Of a stretch of 64,000 nucleotides of DNA, positions 21,481-28,654 are shown in pieces (within the stretch, counting starts at the first letter, position 1; every line of letters begins with the position of its first letter). The position numbers and the translations under genes are program-made. The stretch covers positions 1 to 64,000 of the forward strand of contig SVKN01000002.1 in the NCBI GenBank assembly GCA_015068445.1, given 5' to 3'. The notes below the pieces were generated by a model that searched no databases, had not been told where the DNA came from, and worked only from the letters and a program-made list of their open reading frames with translations. The DNA comes from Oscillospiraceae bacterium (lineage in GTDB: Bacteria > Bacillota > Clostridia > Oscillospirales > Butyricicoccaceae).

Positions 21481-22183
21481 ACAGCGGGAGTTCCAGACGG
21501 TGGGCTTCCAGAAGGGCGCGGTCGCGGAGGATGGTATCAGCGGGGCCGTCGGCGACGATCCTGCCTCCGGACAGGAGGAGGACGCGGTCGCAGGCGTCGC
21601 GGATCATATCAAGGTCGTGCGAGGCGATCAGCTTCGTCTGGCGCAGCTCCCGGACGGCGTTGATGACGACGCGGCGGTTATAAGGATCCAGCGCGGAGGT
21701 GGGCTCGTCCATGAGGACGGCCTTCGGCTCCATAACGAGGATCGTCGCAATGGCCGCCATGCGCTTCTCGCCGCCGGATATTTTGTGATTATAACGGTTT
21801 TTGAGCTTCGTGAGCCCCAGGCGCTCCAGCACCGCGTCCGCTTTTCTCTCAGCCTCCTCACGGCTCAGGCCGTAGTTGAGCGGCGCGAATATCATGTCCT
21901 CGTACACCGTCGGCATGAACATCTGGTTGTCGGAGTTCTGCAGCACGAAGCCGAGGCTGCGGCGGACGGCAGCGAGGTTATTCTTCTCGACCTCCAGTCC
22001 GTCGACGGTCAGGCGTCCCTCGTGCGGCAGCAGCCCCAGCATCACCTTCATCAGCGTGGACTTCCCCGCGCCGTTGGCGCCGATCAGTCCGACGCTCTCC
22101 CCATCCCCGACAGATACGGTGATATCATTCAGGACGGGTTCGCCCGTTTCATAGGCAAAGGATACGTGTTCCATTTCGATCAA
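21404..22183 (-). CDS. cbiO: Cobalt/nickel ECF transporter ATPase
   Basis: ATPase of an energy-coupling-factor metal importer, 259 residues. Walker A is GANGAGKST, the signature KISGGEKRM and Walker B AVLMDEPTSALDP; IASHDLDMI gives the switch His. The family normally ends near LEAHRLELPLSLQ; here about 22 further residues (NRTSNSALGQQ...) are read out of the A+T-rich insert at 21226-21480, so the natural C-terminus has been replaced. The catalytic core is complete. It is third in the operon, six bases after cbiQ. Confidence 0.93.
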   Translation of the reverse strand: MIEMEHVSFAYETGEPVLNDITVSVGDGESVGLIGANGAGKSTLMKVMLGLLPHEGRLTVDGLEVEKNNLAAVRRSLGFVLQNSDNQMFMPTVYEDMIFAPLNYGLSREEAERKADAVLERLGLTKLKNRYNHKISGGEKRMAAIATILVMEPKAVLMDEPTSALDPYNRRVVINAVRELRQTKLIASHDLDMIRDACDRVLLLSGGRIVADGPADTILRDRALLEAHRLELPLSLQNRTSNSALGQQSGKHRTASKRI

Positions 22184-22189
22184 CGTTCA

Positions 22190-22993
22190 TCACCTCACGA
22201 ACAGACTGCCCAGCAGCCGCGCAAGGTCGTACCGGCGCAGCAGCAGGAAAACGGCGACACAGCACAGGGCGTAGGCGGCGTCCTTCGGGACGCATGGTTT
22301 CGTTCCGGCATGGGGATACGCGCCGTGATAGCCCCGCAGCAGCATGGCGGCGTACAGTTCTTCAGCGCGGTCCATGCTGCGCAGCAGCAGTTGGCCGAGG
22401 AACGAGCCCCAGGCCGAAATATGGATGCCCTTCTGTCCGGGCGCCCGGAGACTGTAGGCGTCGGTCATGACAGCCGCTTCCTCCGCCAGCACGCCGACGT
22501 AGCGATATGTCAGCAGCAGGAGCGTCACCATCGTTTCCGGTACGCGGATGCGCCGCAAGGCGGCGCACAGAGCGTCGATAGGTGTGGTGGCCGCCAGCAG
22601 GAACGCTGCCGTGAGGCACAAGACGCCCTTAACCATCAGCGTGATCATCGAGATCATGCCGCCAGTCAGCGTCACCTCGCCCACGCGCAGCAACGGCGCA
22701 CGATCGAAAAACGGATTCAGCAGCCCCACCGCCAGTACCAGCGGCAGCACGAGCCGCAGCTTGCGGAAGCAGGCGGAAACGGGGATCCCGCTGAGCTGAA
22801 ACAGCAGGACGGGATAGAGCGCCATCGGCACGAGGGCCGTCAGGGCATTTTTGGGGAAGGAGACGACGGTGACGATGAACGTCACCGTGACGATCAGCTT
22901 GCACAGCGGGCACAGCCCATGCACGGGCGAGCGGCGCAAGGCCAGCTCGTCCATCTCATGCAGCTCCCGCAGGGACGCGCCGATCTGATCCAT
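22190..22993 (-). CDS. cbiQ: Cobalt/nickel ECF transporter transmembrane (T) component
   Basis: Membrane coupling subunit of the ECF importer, 267 residues with about five helices. The coupling-helix signature that contacts the ATPase appears as SLRAPGQKG, and a second Ala-Arg-Gly-like motif as AMLLRGYHGAYP. It lies between cbiM and cbiO, which gives the standard CbiM-CbiQ-CbiO set. The start at 22993 is supported by AGGGGGGAGAAGA just upstream. Confidence 0.9.
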   Translation of the reverse strand: MDQIGASLRELHEMDELALRRSPVHGLCPLCKLIVTVTFIVTVVSFPKNALTALVPMALYPVLLFQLSGIPVSACFRKLRLVLPLVLAVGLLNPFFDRAPLLRVGEVTLTGGMISMITLMVKGVLCLTAAFLLAATTPIDALCAALRRIRVPETMVTLLLLTYRYVGVLAEEAAVMTDAYSLRAPGQKGIHISAWGSFLGQLLLRSMDRAEELYAAMLLRGYHGAYPHAGTKPCVPKDAAYALCCVAVFLLLRRYDLARLLGSLFVR

Positions 22994-23014
22994 TCTTCTC
23001 TCCCCCCTTATCGC

Positions 23015-24076
23015 TCAGTGCTGTTTTGCGTTCTTTTTGCGGAAGAAGCCGCCCAGCATGCTGATCAGCACGGCGACGCCCGCAACGATGGCCGAGCCGA
23101 CGAGGCCCGAGACCGTGGTGCCCGCGGCGCTTTCGCTGTCGGGGAAAGCGTAATCGGGCAGGAAGGACGTGGCCTCCTGAATGGAAGCTGCCGCATCCGC
23201 GATGCCGGATTTGACGCCGAAATCTTCCTCATCAAGGCCCATATTCTCCGCGTAGCCCGCCTCGGCGTTGCCGAACAGCGCCCATTCGAGGCCGTCGGGA
23301 TTGGAGCTGGCCAGCAGGGACAGCCCGCCGCCCACGACGACGGCCAGCGCGGCAAGGATGGCGACAGTTGTTTTCAGCGTACGCTTGCCGTCGTGATGCT
23401 CCATATCCTCCACCTCGCGCAGCAGCTCGGGGCGGGACTCATAGACAAACACCAGCACGGCGGCAGTGATCAGGCCCTCCACGAGGCCGATGGCCAGATG
23501 GATCGGCTGCATCAGCGCCATAAACGCGCCGAAGGGCAGCTCCGTGATGCCGGAAAGGCTCGTCTCCAGCACGACGGAGAACGCGCCCAGCTGCAGCGTG
23601 ACAACACAGCCGATGATCGACGCCAGGATGATCCGGGCGCGTATGGTCTTCCGCTGCTCCATGCCGGAAAACAGGTTGCTGTGAAGGATGGGCCGCCATA
23701 TGAGGTAATACCCCACAAAGCAGCCGTAAAACGCCATGTTCCAGACGTTCGCGCCCAACGCCATCAGCCCACCGTCGGCAAAGAACAGGCACTGGATCGC
23801 AAGGATCGTGATCATGCTCAGGAACCCGGCTTGCGGGCCCAGAAGGGCGGACAGCATCATGCCGCCGCACAGATGGCCGGAGGAGCCGGTGCCGGGGATC
23901 GTGTAGTTGATCATCTGTCCGGCGAAGACGAGAGCGCTGGTGACCGCCATGACGGGCAGGCGTTTGACATCGTCGTCCATTTTCAGCTGCTTGAGGGAAA
24001 CGGCCGCGGCTGCGCCGGAGGCCGCATACATCGTGACTGCCACCGCAGGTGACAGCAAGGCATCTGCCATATGCAT
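23015..24076 (-). CDS. cbiM: Cobalt/nickel ECF substrate-binding component, CbiM with fused CbiN-like domain
   Basis: Metal-recognising S component, 353 residues. The mature N-terminus MHMADALLSP carries the Met-His metal motif of CbiM/NikM, followed by about six membrane helices. From about residue 210 a C-terminal PDGLE-type domain (SSNPDGLEWALF) with a final membrane helix corresponds to CbiN, here fused. The frame is open further upstream, but the ATG at 24076 has AGGAGA eight bases away and produces the required N-terminal Met-His. Cobalt versus nickel cannot be decided. The gene sits behind an attenuator-like leader. Confidence 0.92.
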   Translation of the reverse strand: MHMADALLSPAVAVTMYAASGAAAAVSLKQLKMDDDVKRLPVMAVTSALVFAGQMINYTIPGTGSSGHLCGGMMLSALLGPQAGFLSMITILAIQCLFFADGGLMALGANVWNMAFYGCFVGYYLIWRPILHSNLFSGMEQRKTIRARIILASIIGCVVTLQLGAFSVVLETSLSGITELPFGAFMALMQPIHLAIGLVEGLITAAVLVFVYESRPELLREVEDMEHHDGKRTLKTTVAILAALAVVVGGGLSLLASSNPDGLEWALFGNAEAGYAENMGLDEEDFGVKSGIADAAASIQEATSFLPDYAFPDSESAAGTTVSGLVGSAIVAGVAVLISMLGGFFRKKNAKQH

Positions 24077-24205
24077 AGGATTGCTCTCCTTTTCCGTGCG
24101 CAAAAAAGGCGCGCGTCTCTCTTCGGAGAAAACGCGCGCCTTCATAGCACACAATAAAAATAGAATCGTTCAAGGCGCTTCGGCGCCGATGCAGCTTCAG
24201 CTTGC
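24077..24205 (-). promoter_or_regulatory. cbiM leader with alternative hairpins (candidate metal or corrinoid attenuator)
   Basis: The roughly 130-base leader can form three competing structures on the minus strand. One is a hairpin GGCGC-cgaa-GCGCC. The second is GCGCCTT pairing with AAGGCGC, which would use the 5' arm of the terminator. The third is the terminator itself at 24102-24140. That is the logic of transcription attenuation. I found no B12-box-like element and no NiCo-riboswitch consensus, so the sensor is not identified. Confidence 0.5.
24102..24140 (-). terminator. Intrinsic terminator inside the cbiM leader
   Basis: GGCGCGCGT and ACGCGCGCC pair (24140-24132 with 24116-24108), extended by TCTC / GAGA in the loop, and run into six T on the minus strand. 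It lies between the promoter and the cbiM start, so it would stop transcription unless read through. Confidence 0.8.
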
Positions 24206-24211
24206 GGTGGT

Positions 24212-24240
24212 ATTATAGCTTTTTTGCGTCACTTTGTCAA
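24212..24240 (-). promoter_or_regulatory. Sigma-A promoter of the cbiMQO operon
   Basis: TTGACA, 17-base spacer, TATAAT: a full consensus promoter on the minus strand, starting four bases beyond the stop of the zinc-operon lipoprotein. Confidence 0.85.
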
Positions 24241-24244
24241 TACG

Positions 24245-24778
24245 TCAGCCCCTTGCGATCGTGGCGTCGACGAGGTGGCAGTAGAGGGTGCCGAGCTCCT
24301 CGTAGGTCTCGAAGGTGCCGGTGACGACGACCTCGGTGTCGTCCTTCGGGTAGAGGGAATCGTCCGCGAGGACGTATTCCAGGCCCTGGGAGCAGCAGGC
24401 GGTGGCATCCTGGATGATGACGGCGTAGTAGGTCTGCTTCGTCTCGTCCACGTAGACGGAGTAGCAGGGGCCGCCCATGCGCACGGTCTTGCCCACATAG
24501 TCCTCGGGGCTGACCATGATGTTGTTGACCTCGGCGTAGACCATGTTGGCGTTCATCTGCGTCAGGTCGAGGTCCACGTCATCGTCTGCGGACGCTTCGG
24601 GGAGCTGGTCGGCGGTCAGGCCGGTCTTTTCCTCCGGCTTCGCGTTTTCGGCGTTCAGCACGTCGGCGACGGTGGGCGTATTGGTACTGCTGGCCTTGGA
24701 TGCGGCCGTTTCTCCGCTGCCGCAGGCGGTGAGCATAAGCACACAGAGGGTCAGCGCGAGGATGATGGTTCTTTTCAT
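24245..24778 (-). CDS. Lipoprotein linked to zinc uptake, unknown family
   Basis: 177-residue secreted lipoprotein: signal peptide with lipobox LTAC (Cys19), a Thr/Ala-rich linker to about residue 70, then one globular domain. That domain contains VNNIMVSPEDYVGKTVRMGG and a vicinal Cys pair in QDATACCSQGLEY. The last part (EVVVTGTFETYEELG) looks like an OB-type beta barrel. It is the last gene of the zinc importer operon and overlaps znuB by four bases. I suggest, without proof, a zinc-binding or delivery role at the cell surface. Confidence 0.8.
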   Translation of the reverse strand: MKRTIILALTLCVLMLTACGSGETAASKASSTNTPTVADVLNAENAKPEEKTGLTADQLPEASADDDVDLDLTQMNANMVYAEVNNIMVSPEDYVGKTVRMGGPCYSVYVDETKQTYYAVIIQDATACCSQGLEYVLADDSLYPKDDTEVVVTGTFETYEELGTLYCHLVDATIARG

Positions 24779-25623
24779 CGGATGAAACCTCCTGTTTTCA
24801 ATTTATCCCAGAGGGCGAACAGCCCGAAGGCGGCGAGATCGACGGCCACGATGGTGGAGCCCACGGGCGTCGAGGTGACGATGGAGATCAGCAGCCCCAG
24901 CAGGGCGCAGATCACGGACAGAACGGCGGAGCAGATCGTCACGGAGCGGAAGCTCCGGAACACCCGCATGGCCGACAGCGCCGGGAAGATGACGAGGGCC
25001 GAGATCAGCAGCGACCCCACGAGATTCATGGCCAGCACGATGATGACCGCCGTCATCAGCGCGAGGATCATATTGTACGTCCCGGCGCTGACGCCGGTGG
25101 CGGAGGCGAAGTTCTCGTCAAACGTGACGGCGAACAGCTTGTTGTAAAGCAGCACGAAGGCGGCCAGCACCAGCGCGGACAAGACGATGCACAGATACAC
25201 CTCCCCCTTCGTCAGCGTCAGGATCGACGTGGAGCCGAAAAGCGTGGTGCACACGTCGCCCGAGAGGTTGCCGCCGGGGGTGAAGATGTTCATCAGCAGG
25301 TAGCCGATGGCCAGCGCGCCCACGGACAGCATGGCCACGGCGGCGTCGCCGCTGAGCTTCGCCTTCTGCCCCGTGCGCAGCAGCAGCACGGCGCAGACCA
25401 TGGTGATCAGCAGCGTCAGCGGCATTTCGTTGGTCATTTTCATCACGGACGCCACGGCCATGGCGCCGAAGGCCACGTGGGACAGGCCGTCGCCGATGAA
25501 GGAGAAGCGCTTGAGCACCAGCGACACGCCCAGCAGCGACGAGCACAGAGCGATCAGCACACCGACGATCAGCGCGTAGCGCACAAAGGGGAAGCCGAGG
25601 TAATAGATCAGTCTGTCGATCAC
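24775..25623 (-). CDS. znuB: Zinc ABC transporter permease (ABC-3 family)
   Basis: Integral membrane subunit of a high-affinity zinc importer, 282 residues, about eight helices. ABC-3 family landmarks include LKRFSFIGDGLSHVAFG near residue 40 and NLVGSLLISALVIFPALSA near 200. It overlaps znuC by four bases upstream and the lipoprotein gene by four bases downstream. Zinc rather than manganese is inferred from the His-rich loop of the cognate binding protein. Confidence 0.93.
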   Translation of the reverse strand: MIDRLIYYLGFPFVRYALIVGVLIALCSSLLGVSLVLKRFSFIGDGLSHVAFGAMAVASVMKMTNEMPLTLLITMVCAVLLLRTGQKAKLSGDAAVAMLSVGALAIGYLLMNIFTPGGNLSGDVCTTLFGSTSILTLTKGEVYLCIVLSALVLAAFVLLYNKLFAVTFDENFASATGVSAGTYNMILALMTAVIIVLAMNLVGSLLISALVIFPALSAMRVFRSFRSVTICSAVLSVICALLGLLISIVTSTPVGSTIVAVDLAAFGLFALWDKLKTGGFIR

Positions 25624-26336
25624 GCCTGTTCCCCTCCCCTCTCCTCGCTGAGGAACAGCCGGCCCACGGCGCTTTTGACGTACTCGTCCCGGGGGCCGAA
25701 AAAGACGCTGTGGCCGATGTGCAGGATGTGGCTGGCCCGGCGCAGAGCGACGGCGATATCGTGGGAGATCATGATGATCGTGATGCCCTCCTTCTTGTTG
25801 AGGTCATCGATGAGGCGGTACATCTCCTCGGTGACGACGGGATCGAGACCGGACACCGGCTCGTCCAGCAGCAGGAGCTTCTGGGTGGCGCACAGCGCCC
25901 GGGCCAGCAGGACCCGCTGCTGCTGGCCGCCCGAAAGCTCCCGGTAGCAGCGGTCCTCCATGCCCTTGAGGCCCATCTTCTCGATGTTGCGGGCGGCCAG
26001 CGCCTTTTCCTCTTTATTGTAAAAGGGGCGGAAGCCACAGCGACCCTGACAGCCGGACAGGACGATCTCGCGGATCGAAGCGGGGAAATCCCGCTGGACA
26101 AGCGTCTGCTGGGGCAGGTAGCCGATCTCCCGCTGGGTGAGGCCGTCACCGGTCGTGATGCTGCCGCCCATGGGCGCGCGAAGGCCGAGGATCGTCTTCA
26201 TCAGCGTGCTTTTGCCGGAGCCGTTTTCGCCGACGATGCACAGATAGTCCCCGGGGTCCACCTGAAAATTGAGACCCCGGAGGATGGTCTCGCCGTCATA
26301 GCCCAAGGCGAGATCACAACAGGTGATATAGGCCAT
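25620..26336 (-). CDS. znuC: Zinc ABC transporter ATPase
   Basis: ATPase of the zinc importer, 238 residues. Walker A is GENGSGKST, Q-loop region YLPQQT, signature LSGGQQQR, Walker B LLLLDEPVSGLD and switch His in MISHDIA. The order znuA-znuC-znuB, with an 11-base gap and then a 4-base overlap, is a standard operon. Confidence 0.94.
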   Translation of the reverse strand: MAYITCCDLALGYDGETILRGLNFQVDPGDYLCIVGENGSGKSTLMKTILGLRAPMGGSITTGDGLTQREIGYLPQQTLVQRDFPASIREIVLSGCQGRCGFRPFYNKEEKALAARNIEKMGLKGMEDRCYRELSGGQQQRVLLARALCATQKLLLLDEPVSGLDPVVTEEMYRLIDDLNKKEGITIIMISHDIAVALRRASHILHIGHSVFFGPRDEYVKSAVGRLFLSEERGGEQA

Positions 26337-26347
26337 ACCGTTTCTCC

Positions 26348-27352
26348 TTACTTGAGCGCGTCTTTCAGCACGCGCAGGTTGTTTTCCATCACGGACAGAT
26401 AGTCATCGTCGAGGCTGGTGGTGGACTGCATGGAGTCGAGCTCCAGCACCGCGGCGGTCTTGTCCGCCGTGTTTTCCACCACGGTCTGCGCCAGCTTGCC
26501 GTCACCGCCCTCCAGCTTCATGACGCAGCCGAGGCCCAGCGCGTCCACCTTGTTCGCCAGGAAGATGACGGTCTCAAAGGACGCCTCGCTCTCGGCGGAG
26601 CAGCCGACGAAGGCGGCGTAGTAATCGAGGCCGTAGTCGCCCGCGAGATAGAGGAACGGGAACCGGTCACCGAAGACGAGGGTGTCCTTCGTCCCGGCGG
26701 CCACGGCCGCGGCGTAGCGCCGATCCAGATCCGCCAGCTTTTCATCGTAGGCGGCGGCGTTTTTATTGTAGGTCTCCGCATGGTCGGGGTCGAGCTCGCA
26801 GAGCTCGTCCGCGATGGCGGCGACGAAGGTCCGGGCGTTCTTCAGCGACAGCCAGACGTGCTCGTCATACTCGTGCTCATGCTCTTCTTCGTCATGGTCC
26901 TCGTCATGGTCCTCGTCATCGTGATGGTGGTCCTCCGGCTCCATGCCCTCCTTGATCTCTTCCTCCCGGGCGTCGTCGCCCAGCAGGGCCAGCATATCAA
27001 GGGTGGCCATGTCCTTATTCTCAGCGGTCTTGAGGGCGTCCTCCACCCATTCGTCAGATTCGCCGCCCACGTAGAGGAACAGGTCTGCGCCGCCGACCTT
27101 GACGAGGTCGTCCACCGTAGGCTGGTAGCTGTGCAGATCGACGCCCTTGTCCAGAAGCAGCGTCAGTTCCACGTCGCCTGCCCGGTCGCCCAGCACCTGC
27201 CGGGTCCAGTCGTACAGCGGGAACGTGGTGGCGACGACCGAGAGCTTTGCGTCCGGCTGTGTATCGGACGCTGTGTTCCGGCCGCCGCAAGCGGTCAGCG
27301 TAAGGACCAGGGCGAGAGATAACGCCAGGGCCAGGATGTATTTTGTTTTCAT
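26348..27352 (-). CDS. znuA: Zinc ABC transporter substrate-binding lipoprotein
   Basis: Surface zinc-binding protein of the cluster A-I (ZnuA/AdcA) type, 334 residues. Lipobox LTAC gives Cys22. The fold motif ATTFPLYDWTRQVLGD follows. Metal ligands are expected at HSYQPTVDD and DEHVWLSLKNA. Between them is a long acidic His-rich loop (EDHHHDDEDHDEDHDEEEH), typical of zinc rather than manganese carriers. The ATG at 27352 is preceded by AGGAG; the longer open frame has no ribosome site. No promoter is evident directly upstream, so expression probably depends on read-through from 27831. Confidence 0.94.
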   Translation of the reverse strand: MKTKYILALALSLALVLTLTACGGRNTASDTQPDAKLSVVATTFPLYDWTRQVLGDRAGDVELTLLLDKGVDLHSYQPTVDDLVKVGGADLFLYVGGESDEWVEDALKTAENKDMATLDMLALLGDDAREEEIKEGMEPEDHHHDDEDHDEDHDEEEHEHEYDEHVWLSLKNARTFVAAIADELCELDPDHAETYNKNAAAYDEKLADLDRRYAAAVAAGTKDTLVFGDRFPFLYLAGDYGLDYYAAFVGCSAESEASFETVIFLANKVDALGLGCVMKLEGGDGKLAQTVVENTADKTAAVLELDSMQSTTSLDDDYLSVMENNLRVLKDALK

Positions 27353-27395
27353 TGTTTTTACTCCTTTGTTTGTCAAGCTAACAGAATTGGGCATA

Positions 27396-27459
27396 AAAAG
27401 ATACAAGGGACGGCAAATGCCAAGCGGCCTGCCGGTGCGGCAGACCTGTCCCTTGTATC
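27396..27459 (-). terminator. Long three-way-junction terminator between the small zinc-operon gene and znuA
   Basis: Perfect 12-base arms GATACAAGGGAC / GTCCCTTGTATC enclose two smaller hairpins (CTGCCG-cac-CGGCAG and GGC-attt-GCC), followed by five T on the minus strand. It would reduce znuA expression relative to the gene at 27469 unless regulated. Confidence 0.7.
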
Positions 27460-27468
27460 AGAAATGCG

Positions 27469-27765
27469 TCAATTCGAGAGCTTGACCCTCAGCGTCACCG
27501 GGGTGCAGCGTTCGGCGGCGGGCGCGGAAATACGCCCGTCACGCGCGGCGGCCGCGTTCATGCTCAGCGCGACGGCCGTCATACAGACGATGACCGTCAG
27601 CCCTCTGAGCGCGGCGGCGCACAGCGCCAGCACCCGGCAGGTGAAGCAGTCCTCACCCGTGCAGTCATGGTCGGCGTTATGGACGATAAAGCACGCCGAG
27701 CCAAGCAGGGCGAGGACCAGCGCGGCGGCTGTGAGCGCCGTCAGCAGACGTGTTTTGTTGTTCAC
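27469..27765 (-). CDS. Small Cys/His-rich membrane protein at the head of the zinc operon
   Basis: 98 residues with two predicted membrane helices (about 8-28 and 44-70). The short segment between them is rich in possible metal ligands: His29, His33, Cys35, Cys40 and Cys43 (HNADHDCTGEDCFTC). The GTG start at 27765 has GGGAGGG seven bases upstream. It has its own promoter with an inverted repeat and is separated from znuA by a terminator-like structure. I do not know a named family. A role in zinc sensing or handling is inferred from position and ligands only. Confidence 0.75.
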   Translation of the reverse strand: MNNKTRLLTALTAAALVLALLGSACFIVHNADHDCTGEDCFTCRVLALCAAALRGLTVIVCMTAVALSMNAAAARDGRISAPAAERCTPVTLRVKLSN

Positions 27766-27800
27766 GTTCGGTCCCTCCCTTCGGGTTCGTTTATGATTCC

Positions 27801-27831
27801 GCATGATACCACATTCATGCGAAAAAGTCAA
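27801..27831 (-). promoter_or_regulatory. Promoter of the zinc operon with overlapping inverted repeat
   Basis: TTGACT, 17-base spacer, TATCAT (27831-27803) on the minus strand. A 20-bp inverted repeat, GCATGA-N8-TCATGC (27801-27820), covers the -10 and part of the spacer and is a good place for a Zur-like repressor. It does not match the B. subtilis Zur box closely. Confidence 0.6.
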
Positions 27832-27835
27832 ATCG

Positions 27836-28654
27836 TCACTGCGGAACGGCCCAGTGATCCGGCGCGCTGCGGGCGGCCGGGCACAGGGGCGCGGACGCGC
27901 CGTCCAGCAGGAAGAGCTTCGCCTCCGTGTACGTCAGCCCGTCGGGGAGCCAGAGGCTGAGCCACTGCTCGCCGGCCGCCGTCACCTCTTCCTCATGGGT
28001 GTAAACGAGCCTGCCGCCGTTGTAAAAAGCGAACAGCGCCCTGATCGTACCGCTCTCGTTGTCGAGCTTTGCGTTGATGCTGCCGTTATAGTACCCGCGG
28101 CCCATGTCGGCGACATGGGTGCGCCGGAGGCCGTCGGAGAAATACGGGGCCAGGTGACTTGTGATCGTCTCGCCGTCGCGGACGTTGTCGAAGGTGTCCA
28201 CCACCACGCCATCCCTGACGAGGGCGCAGATGCCGAAGCTCCGGGCGTCGCGGTAAGCGTCCGCCAGCAGCCAGTTGGCTCCCCTGCCCCAGCAGAAGGT
28301 CAGATGGCCCTCGGGGTCGCAGTATTCGGCGAACTGGCGGGTCGGCTCCTCGCCATAGTTGTTGGCGTCCAGGAGCAGGACCTCGACGCCCGGGTCGTTG
28401 AGCCAGTAGATGTCGGCCAGCGCCTGGGCGCACCGCATCGACAGTCCGCAGACGGGTGTGCCGTCGGGGTACATCTGGGTCTTGACGAAGACGAGCAACA
28501 GGAGCTTGTTCCGATAATCGTCCTGCGTGACCGTCCCGCCGTCCAGGGTGTTCACCGTGAACCGCAGCCGGTCACCCACACTGGCCGAGGCCGCCAAAGA
28601 CAGCGGCGCCAGCATCAGGCAGAGCGACATAAGCAGACTCAGGCACTTTTTCAT
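27836..28654 (-). CDS. Secreted protein with a thioredoxin/redoxin-like region
   Basis: 272 residues with a clear signal peptide (MKKCLSLLMSLCLMLAPLSLAASA). The next 120 residues resemble a TlpA/AhpC-type domain (VGDRLRFTVNTLDGGTVTQDDYRNK, LLLDANNYGEEPTRQFAEYC), but the usual CxxC is absent and is replaced by widely spaced Cys (VCGLSMRC). The C-terminal 80 residues may be a separate beta domain. It overlaps the lipoprotein gene before it by four bases. Function unknown; catalytic redox activity is doubtful. Confidence 0.72.
   Translation of the reverse strand: MKKCLSLLMSLCLMLAPLSLAASASVGDRLRFTVNTLDGGTVTQDDYRNKLLLLVFVKTQMYPDGTPVCGLSMRCAQALADIYWLNDPGVEVLLLDANNYGEEPTRQFAEYCDPEGHLTFCWGRGANWLLADAYRDARSFGICALVRDGVVVDTFDNVRDGETITSHLAPYFSDGLRRTHVADMGRGYYNGSINAKLDNESGTIRALFAFYNGGRLVYTHEEEVTAAGEQWLSLWLPDGLTYTEAKLFLLDGASAPLCPAARSAPDHWAVPQ

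Noticed and set aside
24077-24210. Cobalamin riboswitch before cbiM
   Set aside because: The leader is too short and lacks the B12-box (GCCACTG-like) sequence.
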